A stretch of 64,000 nt of DNA from Alphaproteobacteria bacterium (GTDB lineage Bacteria > Pseudomonadota > Alphaproteobacteria > Rhodobacterales > Rhodobacteraceae). A program made the translations under genes and the position numbers. Of the stretch, positions 1 through 10,032 are shown one piece after another (position 1 is the first letter of the stretch; every line of letters starts with the position of its first letter). The notes beneath the pieces are model-generated. The model made no database searches and was not told where the DNA came from. It saw only the letters and a program-made list of their open reading frames with translations. The stretch lies in assembly GCA_030425395.1 (NCBI GenBank), contig JAUIAS010000006.1, positions 78,699-142,698 of the forward strand, written 5' to 3'.

Positions 1-1140
1 GCGCTTGCGGCGGCGGCGATCTACCTGATCATGTCCGGGCGCAATGTCGCCACCGAGCGGGCCTTTGTCATGGCGGCGGTGGTGCTCTTGGCGGTGCTTC
101 TGGATCGACGTGCGATAAGCCTGCGCGCGGTGGCGGTGGCGGCAATGGTGGTGCTGCTGCTGCGGCCCGAAACCCTGCTTGGTCCGGGATTTCAGATGTC
201 TTTTGCGGCGACAACGGCGCTTGTGGCGGTGTTTGGCGCGGTCCGGCGGTTCGATCTGCCCCGTCTGCCGCGTTGGGTGGCACCGGTGGTGGGGGTGCTG
301 GCCTCATCCGCGATTGCCGGGGCAGCCACGGCACCGGTCGGGGCCTTTCATTTCAACGCGGTATCGCAATACGGTCTGGTGGCCAATCTTCTTTCAGTGC
401 CGTTGATGGGATCGGTGGTGATGCCCGCCGCGGTGTTGGCGGCGGCGTTGTCGCCCGTGGGTCTGGAAGCAATCGGGCTGTGGGTGATGGGCTGGGGCCT
501 GCGTTGGATTTTGTTTGTCGCGCAATGGGTTGCCGGGTGGGACGGTGCGCGCATTCCGGTCGTCAGTCCTGAACCATGGGTGTTGCCTGTGCTGGCCTTG
601 GGAGGGCTGGTGATCGTATTGTGGCAGGGGCGCGCGCGGTTGGCCGGGTTGATCCCGGTTGCCGTCGCGCTTTGGATCTGGGCGCATACGGAACGGCCTG
701 AGGTTCTGATCGCTGACACAGGAACGCTGGTGGGCGCAATGGGCGAGGATGGGCGCGTCCTGTCAAAACCACGCGGTGCCGGGTTTGTGGCGCGAAACTG
801 GCTCGAAAACGATGGTGACGGTGCCAAACAGGCGCAGGCCCATGCGCGGGGCGGCGATGCGGCGATCTGGCGGGTGCGCTGGTCAGGGGGAGAAGTGGTG
901 CATCTGACCGGTAAACGCGCGGCGCAAGGCTTTGGCGAATGCGCGCGCAATCAGGTGATTGTGGCCCCCGTGCCGCTGACGCTCACCGGATCATGCCGGG
1001 TGCTGGACCCGCAAACCTTGCGCCTGACCGGTGCGGTTGCGCTGGGTCCGAGTGGCGAAAGAACGGCGCGGGCCACAACGGGCGCGCGCCTCTGGTCACC
1101 GCATCGCGGCGACCGGTCACGCCATGCCGCGCATCAGTAA
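1..1140 (+). CDS. comEC: ComEC/Rec2-family DNA internalization protein, C-terminal part
   Basis: The frame is open from the first base, so the N-terminus lies outside the window; 379 residues are visible. The ComEC competence-domain signature is present ([11 protein letters not shown] near residue 11 and a PGFQMSF segment), followed by several hydrophobic helices up to about residue 225. The rest is a soluble tail resembling the degenerate metallo-beta-lactamase-like region of ComEC. The family forms the inner-membrane channel that takes up single-stranded DNA. The stop overlaps the end of convergent lexA by 7 bases. Family assignment is firm; whether this strain is competent cannot be judged here. 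Confidence 0.85.
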   Translation, partial: ALAAAAIYLIMSGRNVATERAFVMAAVVLLAVLLDRRAISLRAVAVAAMVVLLLRPETLLGPGFQMSFAATTALVAVFGAVRRFDLPRLPRWVAPVVGVLASSAIAGAATAPVGAFHFNAVSQYGLVANLLSVPLMGSVVMPAAVLAAALSPVGLEAIGLWVMGWGLRWILFVAQWVAGWDGARIPVVSPEPWVLPVLALGGLVIVLWQGRARLAGLIPVAVALWIWAHTERPEVLIADTGTLVGAMGEDGRVLSKPRGAGFVARNWLENDGDGAKQAQAHARGGDAAIWRVRWSGGEVVHLTGKRAAQGFGECARNQVIVAPVPLTLTGSCRVLDPQTLRLTGAVALGPSGERTARATTGARLWSPHRGDRSRHAAHQ

Positions 1141-1829
1141 GTGCGGATCAGACCGACAAGCCGCCCCTGCACCGCGACCTTGTCTTCGGGATACATGCGG
1201 GTTTCGTAGGCAGGGTTGGCGGCCTCAAGCGCAATGGCCTGATTACGGCGATAAAACCGCTTGAGTGTGGCTTCCTGCCCCTCGACCAGAGCCACCACGA
1301 TATCGCCATTATCAGCGGCGTCGGTTTCGCGGATAACCACGATATCGCCATCGTTGATCCCTGCGTCGATCATGGAATCGCCCTTGACCTCAAGCGCATA
1401 GTGGTTCGATCCGCCGCGCAGCATCTGGCCCGGCACGGCCACCTCATGGGACACTTGGCTGATCGCCTCGATCGGCACACCGGCGGCGATCCGTCCCATC
1501 ACGGGCAGTTCAACCACGTGCATCGACGGGGGCAGGGCATTGGCCGGCGCGGGTGCGGGCGCACCGCCTTCGATCACCTTGGGTGAAAATCCGCTGCTCG
1601 CCTCGCCACCCAGAGCCTCGGGCAGACGCAGGATTTCGATGGCCCGCGCCCGATGCGCCAGCCGCCGGATGAACCCGCGTTCTTCCAGCGCTGTAATCAG
1701 GCGGTGAATGCCCGATTTGGAGCGTAGATCCAGCGCCATTTTCATTTCATCAAAGCTGGGCGGGACGCCGTCTTTCTGCATCCGCTTGTGAATGAATTCC
1801 AGCAGGTCGAGTTGCTTCTTGGTCAGCAT
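1134..1829 (-). CDS. lexA: SOS regulator LexA
   Basis: A 231-residue LexA: winged-helix DNA-binding domain at residues 1-65 (starts [10 protein letters not shown]), a linker, and an S24 peptidase domain from about 100. The autocleavage bond is Ala116-Gly117 in GRIAAGV, and the catalytic pair is Ser152 (GDSMID) and Lys190 (ATLKRF). It represses DNA-damage genes until RecA filaments trigger self-cleavage. A perfect alphaproteobacterial SOS operator lies 33 bases upstream of the start, so it is almost certainly autoregulated. It is the last minus-strand gene after moeA but appears to have its own promoter. Confidence 0.97.
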   Translation of the reverse strand: MLTKKQLDLLEFIHKRMQKDGVPPSFDEMKMALDLRSKSGIHRLITALEERGFIRRLAHRARAIEILRLPEALGGEASSGFSPKVIEGGAPAPAPANALPPSMHVVELPVMGRIAAGVPIEAISQVSHEVAVPGQMLRGGSNHYALEVKGDSMIDAGINDGDIVVIRETDAADNGDIVVALVEGQEATLKRFYRRNQAIALEAANPAYETRMYPEDKVAVQGRLVGLIRTY

Positions 1830-1861
1830 CCGGGCCTCCGCACCTATGTTACCTGACTTTT

Positions 1862-1876
1862 GTTCTATCCATGTTC
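1862..1876 (-). promoter_or_regulatory. LexA (SOS) operator of lexA
   Basis: The plus strand reads GTTC-TATCCAT-GTTC, an exact match to the alphaproteobacterial LexA box GTTC-N7-GTTC (a direct repeat, unlike the CTGT palindrome of gammaproteobacteria). It sits 33 bases upstream of the lexA start codon and 67 bases beyond the end of moeA. The position fits autorepression. Confidence 0.85.
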
Positions 1877-1942
1877 CTGTTTTGTGTCAACAGGCGCGAA
1901 CAAAAGCGGCACGGGGCGGGACCGGTGGCGTGTTCGGTGCGA

Positions 1943-3115
1943 TCAGATCGGGATATAATCCACGCTGTCGCCCGCACGGCGGGGCCCGTCATTTGGCGGA
2001 CGCACAAGAAGGGCGTTGGCATCGGCCAAGACGGTCAAAAGGCTGCTGTCCTGACGGTCAAAGGCTGTTACTTCGCCGGCCTCGACCACCGCGCGCATAT
2101 AATGTTCGCGCGGTCCGTTCCCGGTCAGGTCGGCACGCAGAACCGCCCGCGCACGTGGGGCGGGCGCATGGCCCAGTCCCAGCATCGCGCGGAGCATCGG
2201 CACAAGGAAAACATGCCCGCACACCATCGCCGACACCGGATTTCCCGGAAGACCCACCATGGCCATGTCACCAATGCGGCCCGCCATCAACGGTTTGCCG
2301 GGGCGCATCGCGACCTTGTAGAAACTCTGCTCCATGCCCAGATCGGCGGCCACACCAGCAACAAGATCGTGGTCGCCCACGGACGCACCGCCGATGGTCA
2401 CCACCAGATCGTTTCCCTCGGCCAGTTTGAACGCCATGCGCAGGGAGGCTTCGTTGTCCCGCGCGATGGGCAGGACCCGGGCGATACAGCCCAGATTTTC
2501 CAGCATCGCCCTGAGCCCGAACGTGTTCGAGGCGATGATCTGGTCGGGGCCGGGGTCTTCTCCGGGCAGGACAAGCTCATCCCCGGTCGAGATCAGCGCC
2601 ACATGGGGTTGCCGGATCACGGGAACGGCGGCGATGTTCATGCTTGCGAGAAGCGCGATCTGCTGAGGGGAGAGGATGCGCGGTGCCGACAGGGTGGTTC
2701 CGGTGGCGAAATCTCCGCCTGCCGGGCGAATATTGTCGGAGTCGTTCGGACCATCCACGATGCTGATCACGTCGCCCTGTCGGGTGACATTTTCCTGAAT
2801 GATCACCATATCGGTGCCTTCGGGCACCGGGGCACCTGTAAAGATGCGCACGCATTGCCCGGCGCCCACACGGCCTTCGAACCGGTGTCCCGCCGCGGAT
2901 TCTCCGATTACCTTGAGCTGCGCATGCATGTCGGCCTCGGCCCGTTTGAGGGCGTAGCCATCCATGGAAGACGCGGCAAAAGGCGGCTGATCGCGCCGGG
3001 CCACCGCATCATCTGCGAGCACCCGGCCAACGGCGCGATCCAGAGGCATCGTTTCCACGCCCAATGGATCAGCCAGCGCAAACAGCGCGTCCAGCGCCTG
3101 TGATACGGGGATCAT
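1943..3115 (-). CDS. moeA: Molybdopterin molybdenumtransferase MoeA
   Basis: A 390-residue MoeA homologue of normal length. It inserts molybdate into adenylylated molybdopterin, the last general step of molybdenum cofactor synthesis. Visible features are the N-terminal SMDGYAL segment near residue 50, the [13 protein letters not shown] segment near 110, and the MoaB/Mog-like domain with ISTGDEL near 175 and GLPGNPVSA near 295. The ATG overlaps the moaC stop (ATGA), which implies translational coupling. Confidence 0.95.
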   Translation of the reverse strand: MIPVSQALDALFALADPLGVETMPLDRAVGRVLADDAVARRDQPPFAASSMDGYALKRAEADMHAQLKVIGESAAGHRFEGRVGAGQCVRIFTGAPVPEGTDMVIIQENVTRQGDVISIVDGPNDSDNIRPAGGDFATGTTLSAPRILSPQQIALLASMNIAAVPVIRQPHVALISTGDELVLPGEDPGPDQIIASNTFGLRAMLENLGCIARVLPIARDNEASLRMAFKLAEGNDLVVTIGGASVGDHDLVAGVAADLGMEQSFYKVAMRPGKPLMAGRIGDMAMVGLPGNPVSAMVCGHVFLVPMLRAMLGLGHAPAPRARAVLRADLTGNGPREHYMRAVVEAGEVTAFDRQDSSLLTVLADANALLVRPPNDGPRRAGDSVDYIPI

Positions 3116-3585
3116 GGTGCCTCGTACCGGCCGGATTTTCCGCCATCCTTGAGCGTGACGTGCACGCCACCGATCTCCATGCCTTTGTCTACCGCTTTGA
3201 CCATGTCATAGACCGTCAACCCCGCCACCGACACCGCGGTCAGGGCTTCCATTTCAACGCCGGTCTGGCCAGACGTCTTGACCGTGGCCGTGACGCGCAC
3301 ACCCGGTAGGTCGGGATCAAGCGTCAGGTCCACCGCGACCTTGGTCACAGGCAAGGGATGGCACAAAGGGATCAGATCGGGGGTTTTCTTGGCCCCCATG
3401 ATCCCTGCAAGGCGCGCCACGGACAACACGTCGCCTTTCTTGGCACGGCCTTCGGATACGATGGCATAGGTTTCCGCCGCCATGCGCACCCAACCTGTGG
3501 CGGTGGCGATGCGATCGGTGACGGGTTTGTCCCCGACATCGACCATATGGGCGTGACCCTGTGCGTCAAAATGTGTGAGGCTCAT
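3112..3585 (-). CDS. moaC: Cyclic pyranopterin monophosphate synthase MoaC
   Basis: A 157-residue protein with the full-length MoaC fold. It rearranges the MoaA product derived from GTP into cyclic pyranopterin monophosphate. Diagnostic segments are [10 protein letters not shown] at the N-terminus, [14 protein letters not shown] in the middle, and [11 protein letters not shown] and [10 protein letters not shown] towards the end. The start overlaps the trpC stop and the stop overlaps the moeA start, so it is translated in series with trpC and moeA. No moaA is visible in the window. Confidence 0.95.
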   Translation of the reverse strand: MSLTHFDAQGHAHMVDVGDKPVTDRIATATGWVRMAAETYAIVSEGRAKKGDVLSVARLAGIMGAKKTPDLIPLCHPLPVTKVAVDLTLDPDLPGVRVTATVKTSGQTGVEMEALTAVSVAGLTVYDMVKAVDKGMEIGGVHVTLKDGGKSGRYEAP

Positions 3586-4397
3586 CCCATCACACTCGGT
3601 ATTGCAGGTTCCGCAAGCAGCGTTTTCGTGGCGTTGGTAACGTCTTCGTGGCGCATCAGGCTTTCTCCGATCAGGAAACAGCGGGCCCCGTACGCGGCCA
3701 TGTCGCGCAGGTCGTCCGGCGTGGACAGTCCGCTTTCAGACACCAGCATCCGGTCGGCGGGCACGCGGCGCGACAGATCCCGCGTGGTGTCGAGTGAGGT
3801 GGCAAAGGTCTTGAGATTGCGGTTGTTGATGCCGATCATCGGCGATTTCAGACGCAGTGCCCGGTCCAGTTCATCGGCGTCATGGACTTCGATGAGGACA
3901 TCCATGCCCCAATGGTTCGCTGCATCCTCAAGCTCAAGGGCCTGTGTATCGCTGACCGAGGCCATGATGATCAGGATGCAGTCGCCACCCAACGCGCGGG
4001 CTTCGGCGACCTGATAGGTGTCATACATGAAATCCTTGCGCAGCGCGGGCAGATCGCAGGCGGCGCGCGCCTCGGTCAGGAAGGGCTTGTCGCCCTGAAA
4101 GCTGGGCGTATCGGTCAGCACGCTCAGGCAGGTCGCCCCGCCATCTGCATAGGCGCGCGCCAGCCGGGCGGGGTCGAAATCGGCCCGGATCAATCCCTTG
4201 GATGGGCTGGCCTTCTTGATTTCGGCAATCAGCCCGTAGCCGCTTTGCGATGCGGTGCGCAGGGCCTTGGCAAAGGGGCGCACGGGGCCTGCGGCGCGTG
4301 CGGCAGCTTCGACTTGGGCAAGCGGGCGGGCGCGTTTGTCTGCGGCCACTTCGTCCAGCTTGTAGGCCTTGATACGGTCAAGAATGGTGTCGGTCAT
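3582..4397 (-). CDS. trpC: Indole-3-glycerol phosphate synthase TrpC
   Basis: A 271-residue (beta/alpha)8 barrel that closes the indole ring in tryptophan synthesis. The frame is open 59 codons further upstream, but the ATG at 4397 (MTDTILDRI) gives the family N-terminus and makes the usual ATGA overlap with ung. Family motifs are IKKASPSKG, the [10 protein letters not shown] segment, [11 protein letters not shown] and LVSESGLS. It is a single-domain enzyme, not fused to TrpF. No trpF, trpB or trpA is present in the window. Confidence 0.96.
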   Translation of the reverse strand: MTDTILDRIKAYKLDEVAADKRARPLAQVEAAARAAGPVRPFAKALRTASQSGYGLIAEIKKASPSKGLIRADFDPARLARAYADGGATCLSVLTDTPSFQGDKPFLTEARAACDLPALRKDFMYDTYQVAEARALGGDCILIIMASVSDTQALELEDAANHWGMDVLIEVHDADELDRALRLKSPMIGINNRNLKTFATSLDTTRDLSRRVPADRMLVSESGLSTPDDLRDMAAYGARCFLIGESLMRHEDVTNATKTLLAEPAIPSVMG

Positions 4398-5053
4398 GGC
4401 ATGGTCCAATTGATCGGCGTGTCCCCATTGGCAATAAGCCACTCGTTCACGCGGGAAAAGGGGCGCGAGCCGAAAAATCCCCGCCGCGCCGAAAGTGGCG
4501 AAGGATGCGCGGTTCGGATCACTAGGTGATGCGGGGCCGGATCGGGGCAGACCGATTGCGCGTGGTTGCCCCACAGCACAAAGGCGCGGGGCCGGTCATC
4601 CAGTTCGGCCAGCACCTGACGGGCGAGCCTGTCCCACCCCAGCTTGCCATGGCCACCCGCCGCTCCGGCAGGCACGCTTAGAGCGGTATTGAGAAGCAAA
4701 ACCCCCTGACGCGCCCAGAATGTGAGATCGCCATCGTCTGGCGCTACGCCAATATCGTCCTGCAACTCTTTGAATATATTGGAAAGACTGCGGGGCAGGG
4801 GGCGCAGTCCACGGGTGACCGAAAACGCCAGCCCATTGGCATGACCCGGCGTCGGATAAGGATCCTGGCCCAGAATCACGACCCGCACAAGATCGGGCGA
4901 ACAGGCCTCAAGCGCGGCAAACCGCTGCGCGTCTGGTGGCAGGATCTGACGCGTGTCTGAGGCCAGCGCATCGGCAATGCCGGGCCAATCGGTCGAAAAG
5001 AACGGCAGATGCGCCCAATGCACGGGGATGTGGGCGGTTTCTGGTTGGCTCAC
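4394..5053 (-). CDS. ung: Uracil-DNA glycosylase (family 1)
   Basis: About 219 residues. The water-activating motif [13 protein letters not shown] and the C-terminal HPSPLSA motif identify family 1 UNG, which removes uracil from DNA. The frame is open to 5179, but that would overlap trpD by about 120 bases and add a non-family Pro-rich stretch. The GTG at 5053 ([10 protein letters not shown]) lies just past the trpD stop at 5058 and gives the expected N-terminus. The stop overlaps the trpC start. A repair gene embedded inside a trp operon is unusual. Confidence 0.93.
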   Translation of the reverse strand: MSQPETAHIPVHWAHLPFFSTDWPGIADALASDTRQILPPDAQRFAALEACSPDLVRVVILGQDPYPTPGHANGLAFSVTRGLRPLPRSLSNIFKELQDDIGVAPDDGDLTFWARQGVLLLNTALSVPAGAAGGHGKLGWDRLARQVLAELDDRPRAFVLWGNHAQSVCPDPAPHHLVIRTAHPSPLSARRGFFGSRPFSRVNEWLIANGDTPINWTMP

Positions 5054-5057
5054 AGGA

Positions 5058-6074
5058 TCAGGCGGCCTGGGTGATGGCGGCCAGAGCTGCGACCTTGTCG
5101 CGGGCTGCACCGCTGTCGATGGCTTCGCGGGCCATTTCGACACCGCTGCGCAGGTCGGGTGCGGCCTCTGCCACGACAAGTGCCGCGGCAGCGTTCAACA
5201 GAACCGCATCGCGGTAGGCCCCGGTTTGCCCGTCCAGAAGCGCCCGGAACGCATTGGCGTTCTCTTCGGGGGTGCCGCCAATGATCGCCTCGAAGGGATG
5301 CGCGGGCAGGCCGGCGTCTTCGGGATGAAGTTCGACCTCGCGCACGGTGCCGTCTTCCAGCGCCGCGACCCAGCTGATCCCTGCGATCGACAGCTCATCC
5401 GTGCCGTCAGAACCATGCACAAGCCATGCCCGTTCCGACCCCAGCGCCATCAGCGTATCGGCCATCGGGCGGATCAGCGCGCGGGAAAACGCCCCCGTCA
5501 ACTGGCGCTTGACCCCTGCGGGATTTGTCAGCGGCCCGAGAATGTTGAAGATCGTGCGCGTTCCCAGTTCGGCCCGGACCGGGCCGACATGGGCCATCGC
5601 CGGATGATGCATGGGGGCCATCATGAAACCGATACCGACCTCGCGGATGGCGCGCTCCACCACCGGCGCGCCGACCATGACGTTGATGCCCATTTGCCCC
5701 AAAGCATCGGCCGCACCGGATTTCGAACTGAGGTTGCGATTGCCATGCTTGGCCACGACCACCCCTGCGCCAGCCACGACAAAGGCCGTCGCGGTTGAGA
5801 TATTCAGCGTGCCCTTGCCATCACCGCCGGTGCCGACGATATCCATGGCCCCGTCCGGGGCGGGGACCCGGTTACACTTGGCGCGCATCACGGCGGCGGC
5901 GGCGGCGTATTCCTCTACCGTTTCGCCGCGGGTGCGCAGCGCCATCAACAAGCCCCCAATCTGGCTTGGCGTGGCTTCTCCCTCAAAAAGAATGGTAAAG
6001 GCCTGTTCGGCCTCCTGTCGGGTCAGCGGGCGGTCGGCGGCGGCACCGATCAGGGGTTTGAGGGCGTCGCTCAT
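5058..6074 (-). CDS. trpD: Anthranilate phosphoribosyltransferase TrpD
   Basis: A 338-residue TrpD that transfers the phosphoribosyl group from PRPP to anthranilate. Visible motifs are the glycine-rich loop [17 protein letters not shown] near residue 80, [17 protein letters not shown] near 108, and the PMHHPAM segment near 150. The start overlaps the trpG stop by four bases and ung follows after four bases, so the gene is part of the coupled trpG-trpD-ung-trpC run. Confidence 0.96.
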   Translation of the reverse strand: MSDALKPLIGAAADRPLTRQEAEQAFTILFEGEATPSQIGGLLMALRTRGETVEEYAAAAAVMRAKCNRVPAPDGAMDIVGTGGDGKGTLNISTATAFVVAGAGVVVAKHGNRNLSSKSGAADALGQMGINVMVGAPVVERAIREVGIGFMMAPMHHPAMAHVGPVRAELGTRTIFNILGPLTNPAGVKRQLTGAFSRALIRPMADTLMALGSERAWLVHGSDGTDELSIAGISWVAALEDGTVREVELHPEDAGLPAHPFEAIIGGTPEENANAFRALLDGQTGAYRDAVLLNAAAALVVAEAAPDLRSGVEMAREAIDSGAARDKVAALAAITQAA

Positions 6075-6652
6075 GCTGGCACCTTCATTTCGTTAAGGAA
6101 ATTTTCAAGCAGGGCGTGCCCATGTTCGGATGCGATCGATTCCGGGTGGAACTGCACCCCGTGGATCGGCAAATCGCGGTGTTGCAGACCCATGATCGTG
6201 CCATCGGGAAGCGACGCGGTCACCTCAAGGCAATCCGGCAGGCTCTCGCGTTCAACCACGAGCGAATGATACCGTGTGGCCTTGAATGGTGACGGCAGTC
6301 CGGCAAACACCCCGCGCGATGTGTGCTGCATCTCGCCCATCTTGCCGTGCACGATCTCGTGGCAGCGCACAACCCGGCCGCCAAAGGCCTGTCCGATGGT
6401 CTGATGGCCCAAACACACCCCCAACAACGGAACCCGCGCCTGCGCCGCCGCAAGGGTCAGCGACAGGCAGACACCGGCCTGATCAGGATCGCAGGGGCCG
6501 GGGCTGAGCAGAATACCGGCAGGGTTCATGGCCAGCGCGCCTTCGGCGGATATCGTGTCGTTGCGCCGAACGACGACCTCGGCCCCCAGTTCGCTCAGAT
6601 AATGGACGAGGTTGTAGGTAAAGCTGTCGTAATTGTCGATCAGCAGCAACAT
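6071..6652 (-). CDS. trpG: Anthranilate synthase component II (glutamine amidotransferase)
   Basis: A 193-residue class I glutamine amidotransferase. The triad is visible: Cys80 in GVCLGHQ, and His169 and Glu171 in FHPES. It supplies ammonia to TrpE, which is encoded separately at 8512-10023. The protein could also serve PabB (dual TrpG/PabA use is common), but its place at the head of trpD-trpC supports the tryptophan role. It is the first gene of the minus-strand run, so a promoter is expected between 6653 and 6850, where no recognisable attenuator was seen. Confidence 0.95.
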   Translation of the reverse strand: MLLLIDNYDSFTYNLVHYLSELGAEVVVRRNDTISAEGALAMNPAGILLSPGPCDPDQAGVCLSLTLAAAQARVPLLGVCLGHQTIGQAFGGRVVRCHEIVHGKMGEMQHTSRGVFAGLPSPFKATRYHSLVVERESLPDCLEVTASLPDGTIMGLQHRDLPIHGVQFHPESIASEHGHALLENFLNEMKVPA

Positions 6653-6850
6653 GGTAGCGGTCCCGATGTCTTTGGGGGCTGTTGTCGCAGGCCCCGGTCG
6701 CGGTATAGAGGTCGGAGCATACTTGTTCAGGGATGGCGCGCAGCGTCAAGGGCACTTCTGCCCGTCCCGCCGAACAGGCGCACCAAAGGCCGGGTCTCGG
6801 GTCCGGTATGCGGCGTGGCAGGCAGAGGGAGCAGGGAACATGGGTGAAAC

Positions 6851-8320
6851 ATGGCACGCGGATTTCTGAGCGGATTGATCTGGGGCGGCGTCGTTGCCGT
6901 CGGTGCGGCGGCGGCGGTGTCATTGTGGGTGCCGATGCGGCCTTCACCGGACGCGGCACAGGCCTTGCCAAATGCCACAGTGCCCGCAGCGACGACGCCG
7001 GTCGACACCGGATTGCCGGAAACGGTCACCGCGCCGCGCCGTGACGACACCGTTGTGCGCGGCGAGGAACCCTCGGGTCCCGTCAGCCCGCAACCGGCAC
7101 CTGCCACCGACGGTATGGCCGACACCAGCCCGGCGGCGCGTCCCGAGGTTGGCGGCGCAGTCGCCGCGCTGACCAGCCCCGTCGTGGTGGACGCCCGGAG
7201 CGGGACCGGCGCACAGGATACAGGTGCCGCGACCGGCACCACAGGGACCGATGCGGAAACGATTGCGGAGCCGGGTGCCTCGGCCACAGCGGAGACGTCG
7301 ATTTCTTCTGATCCTGCTCAACCGCGCGTGCCACAGGCGCAGGAAACCCCGGCCGATATTCCGACCCCGGTCGGCGAGGCTCCCGCAACAGCCCCCGCAA
7401 CATCCCCCGCAGTGGCTGGCACAACGTCAGAGACCGATACCCAGAAAGAGCCGGTTCAGGATCCGGCTTCTTCGCAACGGCCGCGCAAGGCCGGCCTGCC
7501 GCAAACGGGCACCGTTGATGCCGCCGACAATGCCGAAACGGGGGCAGGGTCTGAAACAGGGGGTGCCCCTTCGGGTAACGCGCTGACCGACCGGGCAGAG
7601 CGCCAACCTGCGGAAACACCGGCAACGGGGTCCGAGGAACCACCCGTCTCGGCATTTGCGCAGCCCTATGAAAATACCCAGGACAAACCCCTGATGGCGA
7701 TTGTCCTGATTGATGATGCCCAATCTGTCGGCGTTGAGGCTCTGGCCGCGTTTCCGTCACCGATCACCATCGCGGTGGATCCCGCGCTGCCCGACGCGTC
7801 AGAGCGGATGGCCCGCCACCGCGCTGCCGGGTTCGAGGTTCTAGCTCTGGCCGATCTGCCGACCGATGCCGCGGCTCAGGACGCGGAAATGGCAGTGAGC
7901 GCCATCCTCGCGCAACTGCCCGAAGCCGTGGGCGTGCTGGAAGGCGTCAAGTCCGGAATTCAGGGCAATCGGGCGCTGTCGGATCAGGTCACCGCCATCT
8001 TGCGGGACCGGGGATATGGCCTTGTGACCCAGAACAACGGGCTGAACACCGTTCCGAAACTTTCGGCGCGCGCCGGAGTTCCGACGGCTGTGGTGTTCCG
8101 CGATTTCGACGGACAAGGCCAGTCGGCGACGGTCATGCGCCGGTTCCTCGATCAGGCAGCATTCCGCGCCGGTCAGATGGGCGGCGTGGTGATGCTCGGC
8201 CGGGTGCGTCCCGAAACGATCAGCGCCCTGTTGCTCTGGGGGTTGCAGGACCGTGCCGCACGCGTCGCTCTGGTTCCGGTCTCGGCGGTGCTGGAAGACG
8301 CCGCGACCGCCAGCCAATGA
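6851..8320 (+). CDS. Divergent polysaccharide deacetylase (YibQ-like) with long disordered linker
   Basis: A 489-residue protein with an N-terminal membrane anchor (residues 5-28). Residues about 30-275 form a Thr/Ala/Pro/Glu-rich low-complexity linker. The globular domain spans about 279-485, with MAIVLIDDAQ, ITIAVDPALP, VGVLEGVKSG and VVFRDFDGQG. This matches the divergent polysaccharide deacetylase family (YibQ type), found in the envelope and linked to glycan trimming or cell division, though its substrate is not established. It lies alone on the plus strand between trpG and trpE. The linker is much longer than in E. coli YibQ. Confidence 0.82.
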   Translation: MARGFLSGLIWGGVVAVGAAAAVSLWVPMRPSPDAAQALPNATVPAATTPVDTGLPETVTAPRRDDTVVRGEEPSGPVSPQPAPATDGMADTSPAARPEVGGAVAALTSPVVVDARSGTGAQDTGAATGTTGTDAETIAEPGASATAETSISSDPAQPRVPQAQETPADIPTPVGEAPATAPATSPAVAGTTSETDTQKEPVQDPASSQRPRKAGLPQTGTVDAADNAETGAGSETGGAPSGNALTDRAERQPAETPATGSEEPPVSAFAQPYENTQDKPLMAIVLIDDAQSVGVEALAAFPSPITIAVDPALPDASERMARHRAAGFEVLALADLPTDAAAQDAEMAVSAILAQLPEAVGVLEGVKSGIQGNRALSDQVTAILRDRGYGLVTQNNGLNTVPKLSARAGVPTAVVFRDFDGQGQSATVMRRFLDQAAFRAGQMGGVVMLGRVRPETISALLLWGLQDRAARVALVPVSAVLEDAATASQ

Positions 8321-8402
8321 CATTGATCCGCCTCGCGCGGGTTATTCCGAACTGAAGTACCCCCAAGAGGGCGCGCACGCCTTTTGCGTCAAGGGTAACG
8401 CG

Positions 8403-8470
8403 CGCTTCTTCTGGCCCGAAATACTCCGGGGGGAGCCGAGCGGAGCGAGGCCGGGGGGCAGCGCCCCCCG
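8403..8470 (+). repeat. Dispersed CTTCTTCTGG repeat, copy A
   Basis: Contains CTTCTTCTGG, then GAAATACTCC, a G-run and a GC-rich inverted stretch (CGGGGGGCAGCGCCCCCCG). The same order recurs at 13195, 22048 and 41012. It lies between the convergent yibQ-like gene and trpE, where a bidirectional terminator or an mRNA-protecting hairpin would be expected. Confidence 0.75.
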
Positions 8471-8511
8471 CCGCCGTCATCCAAAAAAGACATCGAAGAA
8501 CGTGCGTAAGG

Positions 8512-10023
8512 TTACCGGTTACCCTGTGCGGCGAACCGGGCCGCATCCGCGGCGGCGCGACGAATGGCGTTGGATTTGTGCACGGTTTCTTCGTATTCCG
8601 CCTGTGCGTCGCTGTCATAGACCACGCCGCCTCCGGCCTGAATATAGAGCGTGTCATCCTTGACAACGGCGGTGCGCAGGGCAATGCACATGTCCATGTC
8701 ACCGCCTGCACTGAAATATCCCACGCCGCCGCCATAGACGCCGCGTTTCTCCGGCTCAAGCTCGTCGATGATTTCCATCGCGCGCACCTTGGGCGCGCCC
8801 GAAACGGTGCCGGCGGGCATGCCGGCAAAAAACGCGTCGACCGCGTCCTTGCCCTCAGCCAGTTCGCCCACCACGTTGGACACGATATGCATCACGTGGG
8901 AGTACCGCTCGATGATGAATTGTTCCGTGGGGCGCACGGTGCCCGTTTTGGCAACGCGCCCGACATCGTTGCGTCCCAGGTCCAGAAGCATCAGGTGTTC
9001 TGCCAGCTCTTTTTCATCGGCCAGAAGGTCGGCTTCCAATGCGCGATCTTCTTCCGGCGTGGCCCCGCGCCGACGGGTGCCTGCAATGGGGCGGATGGTG
9101 ACTTCCTGACCGAACACCCGCACCAGAATTTCCGGGCTGGCCCCGATGACCTGAAAACCGCCGAAATTGAAAAAGAACATGAACGGTGACGGATTGGTGC
9201 GTCGCAACGACCGATAGAGCGCGAACGGAGGGAGCGGAAACGGCTGCGCCCAGCGTTGCGATGGCACCACCTGAAAGATATCGCCAGCTCGGATGTAGTC
9301 CTTGGCCTTTTCCACGGCGGCGCGGTAAGCATCTGGTGTGAAGTTCGACACCGGCGGCGGCAGCGTGTCCGCCTCGCCCATTTCGCGGCTGTCTGCGGGC
9401 ATCGCGCGTTCGAGATCGCGCACCGCGTCCATCACTCTTTCGGCGGCCTGCGCATAGGCGGCGCGGGCGCTCTGCCCATCGCTGACCCATGCCGGTGAAA
9501 CCACCGTCACCTCGCCCTTGACCCCATCCAGCACGATCACCACCGAGGGCCGCAGCATCACCGCATCGGGCAGGCCCAGCGGATCGGGGTTCACGTTCGG
9601 CAGGTGTTCCACAAGACGCACCGTGTCATAGCCGAGATATCCAAACAATCCCGCCGCCGCCTGAGGCAGGTCGTCGGGCAGTGTGATCCGGCTTTCGGCG
9701 ATCAGCGCCCGCAGGTTATCCAGCGGATTGCCTTCCTGCGCCACGTCGGCATCCGGGTCGAACCGCGCATGTCGATTGAGCGTTGAGCTTTCCCCTCGGC
9801 ACCGCCAGATTACGTCCGGCTTCATCCCGATGATGGAATAGCGACCGCGCACTTCGCCGCCAGTCACCGATTCCAGCACAAAGGCGTTTTCGGCGGCCCC
9901 CGTCAGCTTGAGCATCAGCGACACCGGCGTATCCAGATCCGCGGCCAACCGCGTGTAGACAACCTGATTTTCCCCCGCGTCATAGGCGCGGGAGAACCTG
10001 TCGAACTCTGGGGTCAGGGCCAT
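8512..10023 (-). CDS. trpE: Anthranilate synthase component I
   Basis: A 503-residue chorismate-utilizing enzyme that makes anthranilate from chorismate with TrpG. The N-terminal segment includes LKLTG near residue 38, the normal site of tryptophan feedback binding. The catalytic domain shows GDIFQVVPSQR near 246, PIAGTRRRG near 317, RNDVGRV near 350 and GAPKVRAMEIIDELEP near 412. It lies 10 bases downstream of ppiD and is separated from trpGDC by the yibQ-like gene on the other strand. No leader peptide is possible in the 10-base gap. Confidence 0.96.
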   Translation of the reverse strand: MALTPEFDRFSRAYDAGENQVVYTRLAADLDTPVSLMLKLTGAAENAFVLESVTGGEVRGRYSIIGMKPDVIWRCRGESSTLNRHARFDPDADVAQEGNPLDNLRALIAESRITLPDDLPQAAAGLFGYLGYDTVRLVEHLPNVNPDPLGLPDAVMLRPSVVIVLDGVKGEVTVVSPAWVSDGQSARAAYAQAAERVMDAVRDLERAMPADSREMGEADTLPPPVSNFTPDAYRAAVEKAKDYIRAGDIFQVVPSQRWAQPFPLPPFALYRSLRRTNPSPFMFFFNFGGFQVIGASPEILVRVFGQEVTIRPIAGTRRRGATPEEDRALEADLLADEKELAEHLMLLDLGRNDVGRVAKTGTVRPTEQFIIERYSHVMHIVSNVVGELAEGKDAVDAFFAGMPAGTVSGAPKVRAMEIIDELEPEKRGVYGGGVGYFSAGGDMDMCIALRTAVVKDDTLYIQAGGGVVYDSDAQAEYEETVHKSNAIRRAAADAARFAAQGNR

Positions 10024-10032
10024 GGGGGATCC

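Noticed and set aside
6653..6850. trp attenuator leader before trpG
   Set aside because: On the minus strand no short ORF with tandem Trp codons followed by alternative hairpins was visible.
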